Under the pieces are notes generated by a model. The model made no database searches and was not told where the DNA came from. It worked only from the letters and a program-made list of their open reading frames with translations. DNA of 64,000 nucleotides, taken from positions 3,286,001-3,350,000 of the forward strand of contig JAUDYN010000005.1 of assembly GCA_030407005.1 (NCBI GenBank). Direction: 5' to 3'. Origin of the DNA: Desarmillaria ectypa. Taxonomy: Eukaryota; Basidiomycota; Agaricomycetes; Agaricales; Physalacriaceae. The position numbers were made by a program, and so were the translations under genes. Positions 43,822-56,501 of the stretch are shown piece by piece (positions within the stretch are counted from its first letter, which is position 1; each line of letters starts with the position of its first letter).

Positions 43822-45540
43822 TCACATATCGCTGAACGTAGGCATATCGATGTCTGGATTACTGCCCGTGCATGAAGGGGAGATACCCCCCGGCGAACCA
43901 CCACAGCATGACAGCTTACCTCCAGGTGACGCACGACCCGAAGAACTTGAACGGGAAGACATCGAAGAGGAACGACTTCGAGCTAACCCTGGCACCGCTA
44001 AGTACCCATCACCTTCACCTTGCGCACCGAAACCTAGAGGCATAGCCGGTAGGGTATAATCGAACGGTGACGGCAATCCGTTCGATAACTCCTTCCGTCT
44101 ACAGCCTTTCTCGCACATCGTGGTGAGCGCGGTACTACTTCCATCCCTTGCCATATCACACTGACAGGACCCTGGTAGGCAGCCATTGTCAATTGGGCAA
44201 AGCCTGGGCCGGTCTTGGGACATCCAAGGACCGGATTGAGCCAACTCATCGAATGATGTTCCTGCGCTGAACTGGCGCATCCATTCATCGAGTGTACTCG
44301 TCGGGCCCTGAGTTTCTATGGGAGGTGCTTGTGAAAACGAAGGCAAAGACTGCACAAGACAGTCGAGGCAAGCGCCACAAGCACTGGGATTGGAGCAGGA
44401 GAAAAGATTGTATGCAGCACGATCACCAGACGGATCGTGTTGACTACAACCTGGACAACCGCAGTTGTCACCACAACCACACATGGAAGACATGGGGAAT
44501 TCCATGGCGGTTTCTGCATTCTGTGGTTGCGACCACAGAGCAGTATTGAATGCTTGAGTCATAGATTGATTGATTGGAACGCCGGAGCTGGTCGGAATGG
44601 CACTATACACGCTATTGGCCGGCAGGGAGCTAGGTCTAGACGACGACGTATGTGTTTGTCCGTAAGCACGTCCATACGGGCTGAAAGAAGTGTCGTGGCC
44701 ATGACGGACCGCCGGGAGGCGATTAATGCCAGCTGATGGTACATGGACAGGACCGCTGATAACGGGTGGCTTTGGGAGAACAGGCCGTAATTCAGCAATC
44801 CGTGCAAGGATGTGGGAAGAATTTGGGGGCGGGACTTCGGGAGGATGGGGTGACGTTGATGTTCGGGTGTCACTTTTGACCCTGGAACGGCTTCGAGGAG
44901 CGCTCTTCCGAGGCGTCGTGCAAGCACAGAGCTCATCGACGGAGAGAACACCAGACAGACAGGCACAGTTATCGCCTGCGAATTTGACTCTTGAGTTGAT
45001 GAAGTTTCAGTTAATGAATTGTACGCACCGCTGTGGTCTGAATCGGACGATACTCCATCTGAAGCTGCTTGCAGTATCACAGATGCCTCAAGGTCTTCGG
45101 GTAACCCATTTGGAAACGCAGCGGTTTCCAGGGTCTTGCTAAGGCCTAGATGAAGGGATCAGCTCCCCCACACTCGGGGGTGGCGGTACCGCATACCTTT
45201 CTTCGCGGCGCTCGATGTAGGTGCCCCAGTGTCTTCCTTAGCCATGCATATGCATTTAACATGAACTTGTTTTCTCTTTCGTAATTCTCGACAGTGCTCG
45301 CACTGAGTTACTGGTCTGCCTTTCTTTTTAATTTCGAACAATGGACGATCGGTGTGTTTGCATGCAGATGAACGGTGGCCTTTTATACAGGTTTCACTAA
45401 AGAGACCGTCAGCACATCCTGCTAGAAGAAGCCGACAGTAAGACTGACCATGCATATTTCTTACTGCTGATTAAAACCTGTACAGACGACGTCTGTCATC
45501 AACGGGGGCGTCGGAAAGAGGGAAAAATGATGCACACCAT
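43822..45540 (-). CDS. Copper-fist DNA-binding transcription factor
   Basis: Minus strand. The start ATG (45540-45538) stands alone in its exon. A GTGTGC..ACAG intron (45478-45537) joins it to VLISSKKYAC, and the next intron (45397-45448) gives the copper fist: CETCIKGHRSSACKH, DRPLFEIKKKGRP and QCEHCRELRKRKQVHVKCIC. This domain binds zinc and DNA in Ace1/Mac1/Cuf1-type factors. After further introns the body has two Cys clusters, DNCACLSGVLSVDELCAC and MCGCGDNCGCPGCSQH, then CSNPSACGACLDC and a last one (NGCLPGSCQC). Such clusters are the copper-sensing parts of this family. The protein likely controls copper uptake or detoxification in the nucleus. Middle exon limits (44610-45160) are the least certain. 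Confidence 0.85.
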
Positions 45541-47697
45541 TTTGTGACTACTAGAACGTTTGACGCTGGGGCGAGTTCGCCCGCCAGCGACGTGCGCTGG
45601 CTGTGTTATTGCGACTCGATCTTCAGCGACAGATATACTAACATCGAGTGGGGGTTAAAGGAGGGTTATGTTGACATTCATTGACGGGACGGGTCTCCAT
45701 TTATGTCTGCGCACGGACCATGTTCACAAACAATGCCACACTCAACCGGTCCGAGCTCCTTTCTTCTCCATTGTCTTCGATATTGCTCTTTCCGTCCTGT
45801 CTTTCATTATCTCTCCTCGATTCATGTTGGCTACACTTATTTTTCTACGACATAGTGTAATATTCTTCTACGCAAATGTCACAAAAATACGTATCCCTCA
45901 GCGGCCTCGTGTTCATGGTTCAACATTCAACTATCAAGGGTTAATCATGTCTGTCTGAATGGTGATATGTAGGGCTTGATGATGAATTTCCTGATATCGA
46001 ACGAACGTTTTTCGAATCGCTGGTGGAGTCGGAGCCATCCTTGCCTCCCTGGGACTTATTTTGCCTGCGCGTTTTTTGCCACAGGCTCCAGTTCGACGAG
46101 CCTGAATTCCTCGCTGGCTTCGAACGCTCTTGGTATGTAGAAGCACGCCATCGATATCTTCCGCCCGCTGTCCAAACGACGTTACCTTTCCCTTTCGAAT
46201 ACGCGCGGAGTTACCTTGTGGATACCCCTCTTTAGGCGCCCACTTTCCCGTTTGCCTTTCGGTCTTGCTGCACTAGGAGTCAAAATCAGACTGTCTTCGC
46301 GCCATTTCTGATCACTTTCACCATTAGCACACTGCAGGACTCATTGCGGAGCCCTTCGTTTACGACAACTCGTCACACTTCTTGATTTTTGACTAAGCAG
46401 AGTTGATTTCTAGATCTAGATAATCATAAAATTGTCAAGGTCATGCAGTTGATGGTGGCGATTTCAACTTCCTCCGGTTAGCGGTCTATGCAATCTCTGT
46501 GCGGTATGGGTTGCGGCACAGACTACTGGTACCTACTTATCATGTTGCTGGTCTGACCTACCCTCGTTTCAGTGAATACGCTGCCTCATTGACACTCCAC
46601 CTTCGCTTCCCCATCACGGGTCGGACACGTTTCTTCCTATAAGCATCTCTCCCTACAATCGACTTTTTAGAGGACGCCCGAATCACGAAATTTGATCTAC
46701 CGGATGCGATTTGTGCAGAATTTGGATAGGATGCGGTTTCTCAGCTACGAGAATCGCAACCAAAGTTAGCAAAGTAGAGTGTTCTTCCAGGGTCCTAGGA
46801 ACGGTCAAGAATCATGCTTTGGAACCCGATATGGTCTTCAAAGGCTTTTATTATACAACGTTAAGGAAAATCGTACATCTCACTTTTGCTTACTTATTGG
46901 CTAGCCAACCTTTCAGCCTCTTCTCGATCCCGATACAGTAAAAACACATCTAAACATGGTTTCCTAAAATGCTGGACGAAAACTCCCAACTTGGATCCTG
47001 CGGCTGTTCAATCAAGTCTTACGGCCTCAATTCTTTGCTCACCGCGAGCTACGAGTTTAAGCTTTGTGTACCAGCTGAATATTGACTTCATATTTGCTAT
47101 GATTTTTCTCTCACTCCAAGTTGCCATTCACCTCAGGTGAGGTGAAGGATATTTATACTAGTTTACTTATCACTCAGTCGAAGACTTATCGTAGATCATG
47201 AAGACCGGTTTGTAACAGTGCTTTCCCGGATAGCTCCGCCGAAGTCTGGGCAAAGCCCGGATATGGATTAACCAAATCGAGAAAGTCGAAATTTGGAATA
47301 TATTCTGCAGCTGGATCACAAGGTGTACTATTTTTTAGCTGGATCTGTTCATATATGTCGTTTTGTTAGGCTTGGTGTCACTTTTTATCCATTTCATATC
47401 GCACATTCCGTCACAAAGTCTAGCTTAATCGATTGCACAAGCTCAAGCAAGCCTCGAAAAAGGCGTATTTTATTATTTATTTTTAACTGGGGTCCCTTAA
47501 GATGCTGTAGAGTCATTTAACATCCCATAGCACATATCTCTCAGCTCCACTGCTGTTTATGCTGTTCTCACCGTCATGTAGCTGTCAAACGTGTCCGTAT
47601 AAAAGTTGTACATAATGCCGTCCATCTTCATCGCATCCTGCCATTTCCAAGCGTTTCCTGGGGTCTTACCTAACATATAATCTGGTCTGTATCTGGC
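45541..47697. other. Long intergenic region
   Basis: About 2.2 kb between two divergently read genes. Short frames are open on both strands but none resembles a known protein. No repeat or RNA gene recognised. It must hold the promoters of the copper-fist and aminotransferase genes. Confidence 0.5.
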
Positions 47698-49328
47698 ATG
47701 TTTCGCCAGGTCTCGGTTCCCGTGTCGAGGTCCAATCGGAAGACCACTTTGCTTTTAACTTCCATCCACCCTTGTTCTTCACCAATAATGTCTTCGCATC
47801 GCCCACTAACTGTTGAACATCTGAATCCGTCGGTCCTGAAAGTGCAGTACGCCGTACGCGGTGAGCTCGCGATCAAGGCTGAGGAGTACCGCAACAAGCT
47901 CAAGGAGCTGGACCATGGCCTTCCCTTTGACAAAATTATCTCCTCGAACATAGGAAATCCCCAGCAAAAAGGGTTGGATCAGCCTCCGATCACTTTCACC
48001 AGACAGGTAAAAAGTTCGAATCCTACTCAGAATCGAACTGGGCTGACAGCGCCGTAGGTCGCGGCGTTGATGGAATGGCCAGCATTGGCCGAACTCGCAC
48101 CTAATGCATTCCCGAAGGATGTCATTGCGCGCGCAAAGGAGCTCCAAGAAGAAATAGGCTCGGTCGGTGCATACTCGCACAGTATGGGTGTCCCCTTCAT
48201 CCGGAAGAATGTCGCCAAATTTATTGAGGGTACGTGTACTTGTTTCCAAAACATATTTCTAGATGTACTAAACCATGTGCAGAGCGGGACGGGTACCCTT
48301 CAAGCCCAGACAACATTTTCCTCACTGCTGGAGCCTCGGCAGGAGTTTCCCTTCTGATCTCGATGCTCATTTCGGCTCCTCATGCTGGTATTCTCATCCC
48401 AATCCCGCAGTATCCCCTCTACACCGCAACGCTCGCCCAGCATAACGGCGCGGCAATCCCGTATCACCTTGATGAGCCCTCCGACTGGGCCACGTCCGTT
48501 GAAGAGATCGAGGCCGGGATCCAGAACGCCATCAAAGCTGGAATCATGCCTAAGGCCCTTGTCATCATCAACCCTGGTAACCCGACGGGCGCTTTGCTTG
48601 ACGAGGCTACCCAAGAGGAAGTTGTTAAATTCTGCGAGCGTCACTCGCTTGTTCTTCTCGCAGACGAGGTCTACCAGCTCAACCTCCACAGCCCCTCCAC
48701 CCACCCTTTCACTTCGTTCAAGAAGATCGTATCCCGGATGGGCTCTCCCATCGGCCTCATCTCTTTCCACTCCATCTCCAAGGGTGTCTCGGGCGAGTGT
48801 GGACGCCGCGGCGGATACTTTGAGTGCACCAACGTCTCCCCGGAGGTTCTCGCTCTGATCTACAAGATGGTTTCAGTCGGGCTGTGCCCCCCACTCACAG
48901 GCCAAATCGGTGTGGACTGTATGGTGCGGCCCCCCAAGGAGGGCGAAGAAAGCTACGAACTGTGGAAGAAGGAGACGGATACCATCCATGAGGCGCTCGC
49001 ATCCCGCACTAAACTCATGGCTGCAAAGCTTAATGCGTTACCGGGTGTCTCTTGTGTTGATTCGCCGGGGGCTTTGTATCTTTACCCTCAAATTTCGTTG
49101 TCAAACAAGGCTGTCGAGGCGGCAAGGAAAGCCGGGAAGGAGCCTGATGCGTTTTATGCCTTGCAATTGCTCGATGAGACCGGCATCTGTGTGGTTCCAG
49201 GAAGCGGGTTCGGACAAAAGGAAGGCCAGTGGCATTATCGTGTTACGTGTTTGTGTCCTGGCGTTGAGGAGTATGTCGGCAAACTCGAGTCCTTCCACAG
49301 GGGATTCACTCAACGATACGGTCAGTAA
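47698..49328 (+). CDS. Alanine aminotransferase
   Basis: Three exons, 47698-48006, 48058-48229 and 48283-49328, with GTAAAA..TAG and GTACGT..CAG introns, make a protein of about 508 residues. It interconverts alanine and 2-oxoglutarate with pyruvate and glutamate. The class I/II aminotransferase fold is clear: SSNIGNPQQKGLDQPPITF, DNIFLTAGASAGVSLLISML, INPGNPTGALL, LVLLADEVYQ and the PLP lysine in FHSISKGVSGECGRRGG, which is specific to alanine aminotransferases. Two in-frame starts are possible: 47698 adds a basic, Ser-rich leader (MFRQVSVPVSRSNRK) that fits a mitochondrial presequence, and 47788 (MSSHRPLTVEHLNP) gives a cytosolic form. Confidence 0.92.
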
Positions 49329-49615
49329 AGGTGAATCAATACAGTTGTTAAATTGTTAAATTGATGCAATTAATCGATGGTCTACTGAGCTCTTATCACC
49401 AAACGGATGACAGTCCCGACGCCAATTTAGGATGTTATTAAACAGTATCAGGGCGACATCAAACCACCGTAGATCACCAGAATTGTGCGAAACTCGCTTG
49501 CTCTAAGGATTGTTGCACTTCTGACGTGTAGTAACCGTGCCCTTCGACTTTCTGAACTTTGGTCCTACGAAGAAAGCAATGCTTCGAAAGTATCGCTCAA
49601 ACCAAGAGGTCAACA

Positions 49616-52291
49616 TTACGTATCGCCAACATCGAACACGGTCTTAATGACATGATCAGCCTTCCTCCCAGTGTGCTTTATGAAACCCAGATAATCAAGC
49701 TCATGTAGTGCACGGATGAACCTAGCCTGCACCTGCAATTTCCACTTGTCTTCGTTGCCTCCAGTCTTCTTCCCTCGTTTTCTCGGGGACCCCTTCCTGG
49801 GACCCGAAGTCTCCCTACGCTGAGTCTCCAGAACAGGCTGGAAAGACTCAAACCAGTCATAGACATTGATCATCTTCCCGCTATCCAGATACCGCTGGAA
49901 AAGAATGCTGGTATCCGGAAGGTCCCATAGATTGATCTCTTCCGGGTTTTTGACACTATCACTGAACTCATGCGAACGGAGCAGACCGGAAACAATAGAT
50001 GCTTGTATCGATGGATTTATGAGCTATGCATATGTTAATTAGAATAAGGGATTAATTGTGAACGTCTGCAACGTGCCTCCATTGGAAATGGTGTTTGACC
50101 CGTGGACCAGACTTCCCACAGGGGGAGTTCCTCAAGGGGCAGCACGAGTTCGCTTCGAGGGTGCTTCAGAATGTGGTAGATAACCGAGGTGGATGGACGT
50201 ACTCTAGATAATTAAGTAACCAATCCCCTATATCAATGGCAAGCTGCCGCATTTTCTCAGAATACTGCTCTTCGTCCTCTTGTGGCAAGCCCGAGATAAA
50301 AAGGTCAACGTGTTGTCCCTCCCGGTCCCGAATATCGGCGGGTGCATCACAATAATAGGCCCGTAAAGTATCCAGGAAGGGGCATATCTCGGAAAACTTC
50401 AGTTTCCTGTATCACTACGTGTCAGTGACCTTGCAAAGAGATCCGTAGGCGAAAGAAGGAACCTGACGAAGGAACTTAACGTCTCAACATGCTTCGTAGA
50501 CCGCCCTTTGACGAGGTCGATGGCAACTCTTAACAAAGCGGTACTATGATGAGCGTCTCGTTCGATACTCTTGTATCCTAAGCGCGCCAAAAATGTGTGG
50601 ACGACCATCATTAACTCGAAGGCTAGCCGTGATTTCCTGACACGAGCATGAAAAATCTCGCGGGCTTGATCGACCGCTGCTATCAGTGTAGGCAACGGTT
50701 GCTCATGCCAGGCATCCGATGTTTTGGCGGTACACAACCGACCAAACAATGTATCTACAAAGGAAAAGGATGTCACTGCTGATAGCGTTTCTGGCGCAGG
50801 AGTGGTCTTCACTAATAGAGAAAGCGGGTTGATCATGAAATGTTTCAAGTGGACGAGCTTTCAAGCCAGGATAAATCAGAGGATAATATCGACGAAGGAA
50901 CTAAGATTTACCTGGAACATGTTCAATAAAGAATCCAACGAGGGATTGTACCTGGAGTAGTAGTCAACTATGAAGCTGAGAGCGGCAGGACCAAGCATAA
51001 CATCGGGGTCGAAAGTGGTAGTGAAAAATGTCTAGAAAACGCGTTGGAACGTTGTTACCCTCGTGAGATAGATGCATATACCTGTCGCAGTATTTCCTCA
51101 AGAATATGCAGGCCGAAAGGTACGTGGAACTGTCTGATCCGTAGAACCGCAAGAGTCGAGCGAGGATATGTGACATGTAGATACGAAGGGGATTGGGCAG
51201 ATGAGAGGGCTACAATGAAAACAAGGGGAAGCTGAGGGATATGGAGGCTACAAAAACAGTTATAACCTGGCGCAAAGTGAATGCACTTTGGCAACAGACC
51301 TGCAAATGTCGAAAATATCTTGCATTATAGATGGGTTGCATTGCTCAAAGTCGTGAAAAACAGCAACTAATCTCGGCACATTTGTGTTGCGCTTTTCTAA
51401 AGAGGGCGTTAGAAGACACCCATACAGAACTTTGATATTTACCTCGGTCGTTGCGAACCGCCGTGAACCACGCATCAAGAAGGTTAATGTCATAGTTTGC
51501 AAGGGAAGTTGCTGGATTTCTTTTGAATTGGGCTAAAACAACTGGTTGAAGCAGGAAAAGAACAAATAGAGCGCATATACCCACTTTTTGCTTGATGTGG
51601 TGGTTTGTCTGTAAAGCCTGTAATCAATGTTTTCATTCCAGCCATAACATTCGAACACTCTGCAGGATGCAGGTGTGTGACGAATGAATTAGGGTCTGCT
51701 TCGTCGTCCGAGCATTCGATCTGGTTGATGAGTTCATTGAAGAACGACGTCCCACCAGCGGGATCTGACGAGTGAATTAATGTAAAATCGTGGAATGTAA
51801 GTAAGGGGAAAAAAAGACGTACTGGATATCGTTATAGTAGGCAATTCGGGATATGGAAGCCCAGGCAGGGTGCCTGTGTACGTATTTTTGACCTCTTCAG
51901 CAATCGCTTCAACAACAGGCTCATATATTTTCCGGATGATAGACTATAGAGATGTTTAGCGTAGTACAGATCTGCAAGCATAGATACTCACTTGAAGCTT
52001 GTCGAGATACTTTGCCCATGCGGATTGATACGCCCCCCACCTTAGAATATCGCCATCCTCAAGGTCATTATCAAGAATATCGCGAGCCTCTCGAAGATTT
52101 GCCTCGTCATCTTCTTCAGAATCGTCATCTGCCACAGCTGTCACGACTTGAACTGCATTGGAGAGGCTTTGACGTACCCGAAGGGCTGTAAGGTAGCAAA
52201 AATACAGACTGCTTGATATCAGCCGGCGCAGCAGATTTTGTACGGGAAATCAAACCTGGCTTATGTCTTCAAGATTCGGAATCGGCGACAT
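49616..52291 (-). CDS. ORC3: Origin recognition complex subunit 3
   Basis: Minus strand, ATG at 52291. The first exons join as MSPIPNLEDISQ, QSVFLLPYSPS and AVADDDSEEDDEANLRE through introns of 44 and 40 nt. RWGAYQSAWAKYLDKLQ follows. Further exons run to about 49616, ending in VQARFIRALHELDYLGFIKHTGRKADHVIKTVF, shown here as a description of the winged-helix end (positions 49640-49760). This C-terminal segment is the hallmark of ORC3. The middle (51600-49900) is helical and split by short introns that I did not all place. ORC3 is part of the six-subunit complex that marks replication origins in the nucleus. It lies head to head with MCM4, 161 bp apart. Confidence 0.85.
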
Positions 52292-52452
52292 TACAGTGGA
52301 GAGGGAGAAAGAGTGGAGTGTCGGCGAAGGCAGACGATCAGTTCAAGTCGGAATTCTCCGACCGGCCCTAAAGTGCAATTGACGCGTCGCGGTCGTGACA
52401 CTGACGCGACCTGCTCTTGTTTTTCTTCCACCATCTGCATCCTGCGTCAAAC
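52292..52452. promoter_or_regulatory. Divergent ORC3/MCM4 promoter with MCB-type box
   Basis: Only 161 bases separate the two start codons. ACGCGT lies at 52382-52387 and a near match ACGCGA at 52404-52409. ACGCGT is the MluI cell-cycle box bound by MBF in budding and fission yeast, where it drives G1/S genes including MCM genes. The binding here is inferred from sequence only. Confidence 0.55.
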
Positions 52453-55400
52453 ATGTCTTCTCCTCCAGAAATCAACCTACCATCCGACGATGTCGATATG
52501 GAGGATGCTACTGATCCTCAGCCGTCATCAAATGCCAACTCTAATCCCCTTTTTTTCAAGGGCAGCACCCCGTCAGCAGCAGGCACCCCAGCGTCTCGAC
52601 GAAGACAAAACGCGCCTGATAGCACGCCCATGGCAGGAATAATGGCGAGGAGGGCGGTCGGAATGGCTACACCGAAGAGGACACCACTCTTTGCAGGTGT
52701 GTAGGCTGTATATATATTGCTGCTGGTCTCGCTGACAGCACTACAAGGAGGAAGTTCTTCTCCAATGGCATATCCAAGTTCTTCTCCTGCCAAAGGAAAT
52801 AGACAACGCGTAACTATCGCTTCAGATGGTCCGCCAGATTCGGATCAGCTCAACTTTCCTCAGTATGCTATATTTTCGTACATTTTCCTAGGCTAAACCG
52901 CGTTAAAAGGAGCCCTTCTCTTCTTCAAACACCGACTCCGAGGAACCGTCGAGGGGATATTCACTCATCTTTATCAATTACCTCCAGCTCAAGTGCACGT
53001 CGCGCCCGTCGGTCTGCTCCCAATGTCGAGCGATCTGACCCTTTCAACTCTGACGGTGCTAACCTCGACACTGCTCCGCCGCTTTCTGCTCCAGAAGCAC
53101 CATCCGAAGAACCGGATGAGATTCGTGCCATCTGGGGTACCACCGTCAACCTCGCCGAGACTATGAAACTCTTCCGCGACTTCCTCAAAGGCTTCAAAAC
53201 CAAGTATCGTGTGGCTCACGACCGTGAACATGGTCGTCCAACACGTGCACTTGCCACTCCGGAGGAAGGAGAGGTGTTGTTATATGAGACCTACCTACGT
53301 CGATTGAGGCAGACCGGAGAAACGAACCTGAATTTGGATATGCAAAATCTCCTGGCGTATCCCCCTTCGAAGAAGCTTTATGGACAGTTGGTCAAATACC
53401 CACAGGAAGTTATACCAGCCATGGATCAAGTCTTGAAAGACCTTATGCTAGAAACAGCGGATATGGATCAGCAAGCTGGTATGGAAGGAATGGAGGGCAC
53501 CGATGGCGATGATGAGATTGCGGATATCATGGGCAAGGTATACAAAGTACGGCCATTTGGCCTCAAGGCAGTCAATATGCGAGATCTAAATCCTACGGGT
53601 GAGAATGCCATGAACATTTTTCGTCAAATCGTTAATCAGGCTATTAGACACGGATAAGCTTGTCTGCATCAGAGGCCTTGTCATTCGTGCAACCCCCGTC
53701 ATTCCTGACATGAAAGTCGCGTTCTTCCGCTGCTTGACATGCTCGCACACTGTCCAAGTAGAAATCGACCGAGGCAAGATCGAGGAACCGGCGCGCTGTC
53801 CTCGAGATGTCTGTGCCTCCATTGGGACGATGTCTCTCGTTCATAACCGCTGTGAATTCGCTGACAGACAGGTTATCCGCCTTCAAGAAACTCCTGATGC
53901 CGTTCCGGATGGACAAACACCCCATACTGTGTCCCTTAGCGTATACGACGAACTCGTAGATGTCTCGAAGCCTGGTGACAGGCTCGTAGTCTCTGGCATC
54001 TTCCGCAGCGTACCGGTCAGAGTCAACCCGAACCAGAGGACAATGAAAAGTCTCTTCAAGACGTACCTTGATGTCGTTCATGTTAAGCTCGGCTCCGGGA
54101 TAGGGCTCGGGTTCGACAAATCGACACGCCCGGCCGGAGGTGACCGTGTACCGGGAGTCGGTGGGGTTGGGGACGGTGTCGATGAAGAGGAAGAAAAGCG
54201 AGGCCGGGATGGGAGACAAACTCGCAGGGCTGAAATGGAAGATAAGATTCGGCAGCTTAGCGGGAGACCGGATATCTACGATGTGCTCTCCCAATCCCTT
54301 GCCCCTTCGATCTGGGAAATGGATGACGTCAAGAAGGGCATCTTGCTACAACTGTTCGGAGGCACCAACAAGAGCATCGCTCGTGGTGGAGGGGGAGGTG
54401 GCCCAAGATATCGAGGGGACATTAATGTTCTATTAGTCGGTGACCCCGGTACGAGTAAATCGCAGATCTTACAGGTTGGCTTTCCATTGTTGTGAGACGA
54501 AAAGCGACTGAAGTTTTTCTTTAGTACGTACATAAGATTGCTCCTCGTGGAGTATACACATCTGGAAAAAGCTCGTCTGCTGTCGGTTTGACGGCATACG
54601 TTACTCGCGATCCAGACTCTAAACAGCTTGTTTTGCAAAGGTAAGCCTGGTGCTGGTGTATCTTGATTGAAGACTGACGATGTTCCCAGCGGAGCACTCG
54701 TTCTGAGTGATGGTGGTGTTTGTTGTATTGATGAGTTTGACAAGATGGCTGATGCCACACGGAGTGTTTTACACGAAGTCATGGTAAGCCTGACGATCCT
54801 TCTTTGTTTGTGACACGCTGCTCACCATACGCCTGAAGGAACAACAAACTGTATCGATTGCTAAAGCAGGAATTATTACAACCCTCAACGCGCGAACATC
54901 CATCTTAGCCGCAGCGAACCCGGTCGGGTCGAAATACGACGTCAACCTCCCCATCACGCGGAACATTGATTTGCCTCCAACGCTAATTTCTCGGTTCGAC
55001 CTTTTGTACCTCGTCCTAGACCAGGTGGATGAAGCTCTCGACCGGCGACTAGCACACCATCTGGTTGGACTTTATTTAGAAGACACGCCTGCCTCAGGAA
55101 ACTCTGACCTTCTGGTAAGCCTGCTTTATTCCCTTGATGTCCTTTGATTGACATTCCCTCTTCGAAGCCCATAAGCGAGCTCTCTGCATATATTGACTAT
55201 GCGCGGAACAAAGTTTATCCTGTGATCACAGAAGATGCAGGGGCCGAACTCGTTCGTTCCTACGTCGAGATGCGCAACATGGGAGACGACCCGCGAGCGA
55301 GCGAGAAGCGGATTACGGCGACGACTCGACAGCTGGAGAGCATGATCCGGCTGTCGGAAGGTCATGCGCGTATGCGATTGTCTGAATTTGTGGAGGTGGA

Positions 55401-55743
55401 TGATGTGCGGGAGGCATACCGGTTGATGCGTGAAGCTATCAGGACCAGTGCTATGGATCCTCGCACTGGAAAGATTGATATGGGCATGCTCAATACCGGT
55501 ACTGGGCAAGGACAGAGGAAGCTGAGAGACGATATGCGAAAGGAGATACTGAATGTTCTTAATAGCGCTGGAGGAGGAAGGGGAGTTAAATGGGCCGACG
55601 CCATCAAAGCTCTTGGCAGCCAAAGCAGCGTCAGGATCGACCCCGCCGAATTTTCTGAAGTGATCAAAGGTTTAGAGAATGAAGGTCTCTTGAAGGTTGT
55701 TGGAGAAAGGGATAAGCGCATGATTCGGAAGATAGACGGTTGA
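52453..55743 (+). CDS. MCM4: DNA replication licensing helicase MCM4
   Basis: Eight exons: 52453-52696, 52739-52862, 52910-53598, 53648-54474, 54525-54640, 54690-54783, 54839-55114 and 55168-55743. The disordered Ser/Pro-rich N-terminus ([24 protein letters not shown]) is typical of MCM4. The N-domain has a four-Cys zinc site (CLTC...CPRDVC). The AAA+ core shows Walker [10 protein letters not shown], Walker [10 protein letters not shown] and the arginine finger in [10 protein letters not shown] winged-helix end follows ([17 protein letters not shown]). Acting in the MCM2-7 ring, it unwinds DNA at forks. All junctions use GT..AG and keep the frame. An insertion of acidic and basic residues lies in the N-domain near 54130-54240. 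Confidence 0.94.
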
Positions 55744-56501
55744 TGTACAGATTTCTTAATTTTGTAGCCTGCCTATTGTATATTTATTAATTTATTCGGT
55801 TGTATCAACGTGCTTTCCTAGTGCTGCAGCCTGCGATAGGTGCTTATTTTTACTTCATATATTTTATGCCAGTGCTGTCTACCAAAAGATGGCCTTTACT
55901 TCATGAAAGCCCTGATTTTGTTTTCTCAGCCACGCCTCGGGTAGCTGAACCCTGCACAGCCACCGCGTGGATCACTAATTAGGAAGCTTGACAATTATCA
56001 GTCGTTTGTTGAAAAGCAGGTTATATCATCCGCTAATGGATTTCCAGTAACTTGGATGATTGTATTAGGTGTGTCGTATTTCTATTGCTATGTGACTGCA
56101 TCTACGCGTCGTTGTGAACGCAGTACCCGCCTTTAACTTCCGGTCTCTATACAGGACTGTCCTCGTCTGCGCTAACGTCTCCTCTATGAGCGAGTCCTTC
56201 CAAACTGCACGTGGATCTGAGATTCTCCCCTGCTTGACTCTTCCGAGGAATTGCTGAGGAAGGAGTTTACAGGTATCCAGAAGGATATTTGGTCGATATC
56301 TACCACATGGTAGACAATCACAGACATCAGCTCTCTGGTCTACCAGCTCCACGTGTGCCTCATACCGTATGCTTTCAGTGTTGCCATGGTCGCATCGCCC
56401 GTACTATACTTTACTAGACGTAGTGCGCTGTTTCCGTGTGCCTCTCCAGTAGTATATATCTCTCCTCACATTCGTTCCTCCTTCCCACTCGTTCGACTCA
56501 T
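55744..56501. other. Intergenic region between MCM4 and the APP1-type gene
   Basis: About 760 bases with no recognised gene. AT-rich just after the MCM4 stop, which fits a 3' UTR. The last part should be the promoter of the next gene. Confidence 0.5.

Noticed and set aside
48010..48057. B-box-like sequence and small palindrome (GTTCGA/TCGAAC) in the first intron of alanine aminotransferase
   Set aside because: No tRNA fold and no second element. The splice signals explain the interval.
48300..48858. Open frames on both strands inside the aminotransferase exon
   Set aside because: They are shadows of the strongly biased codons in the real frame, without domains.
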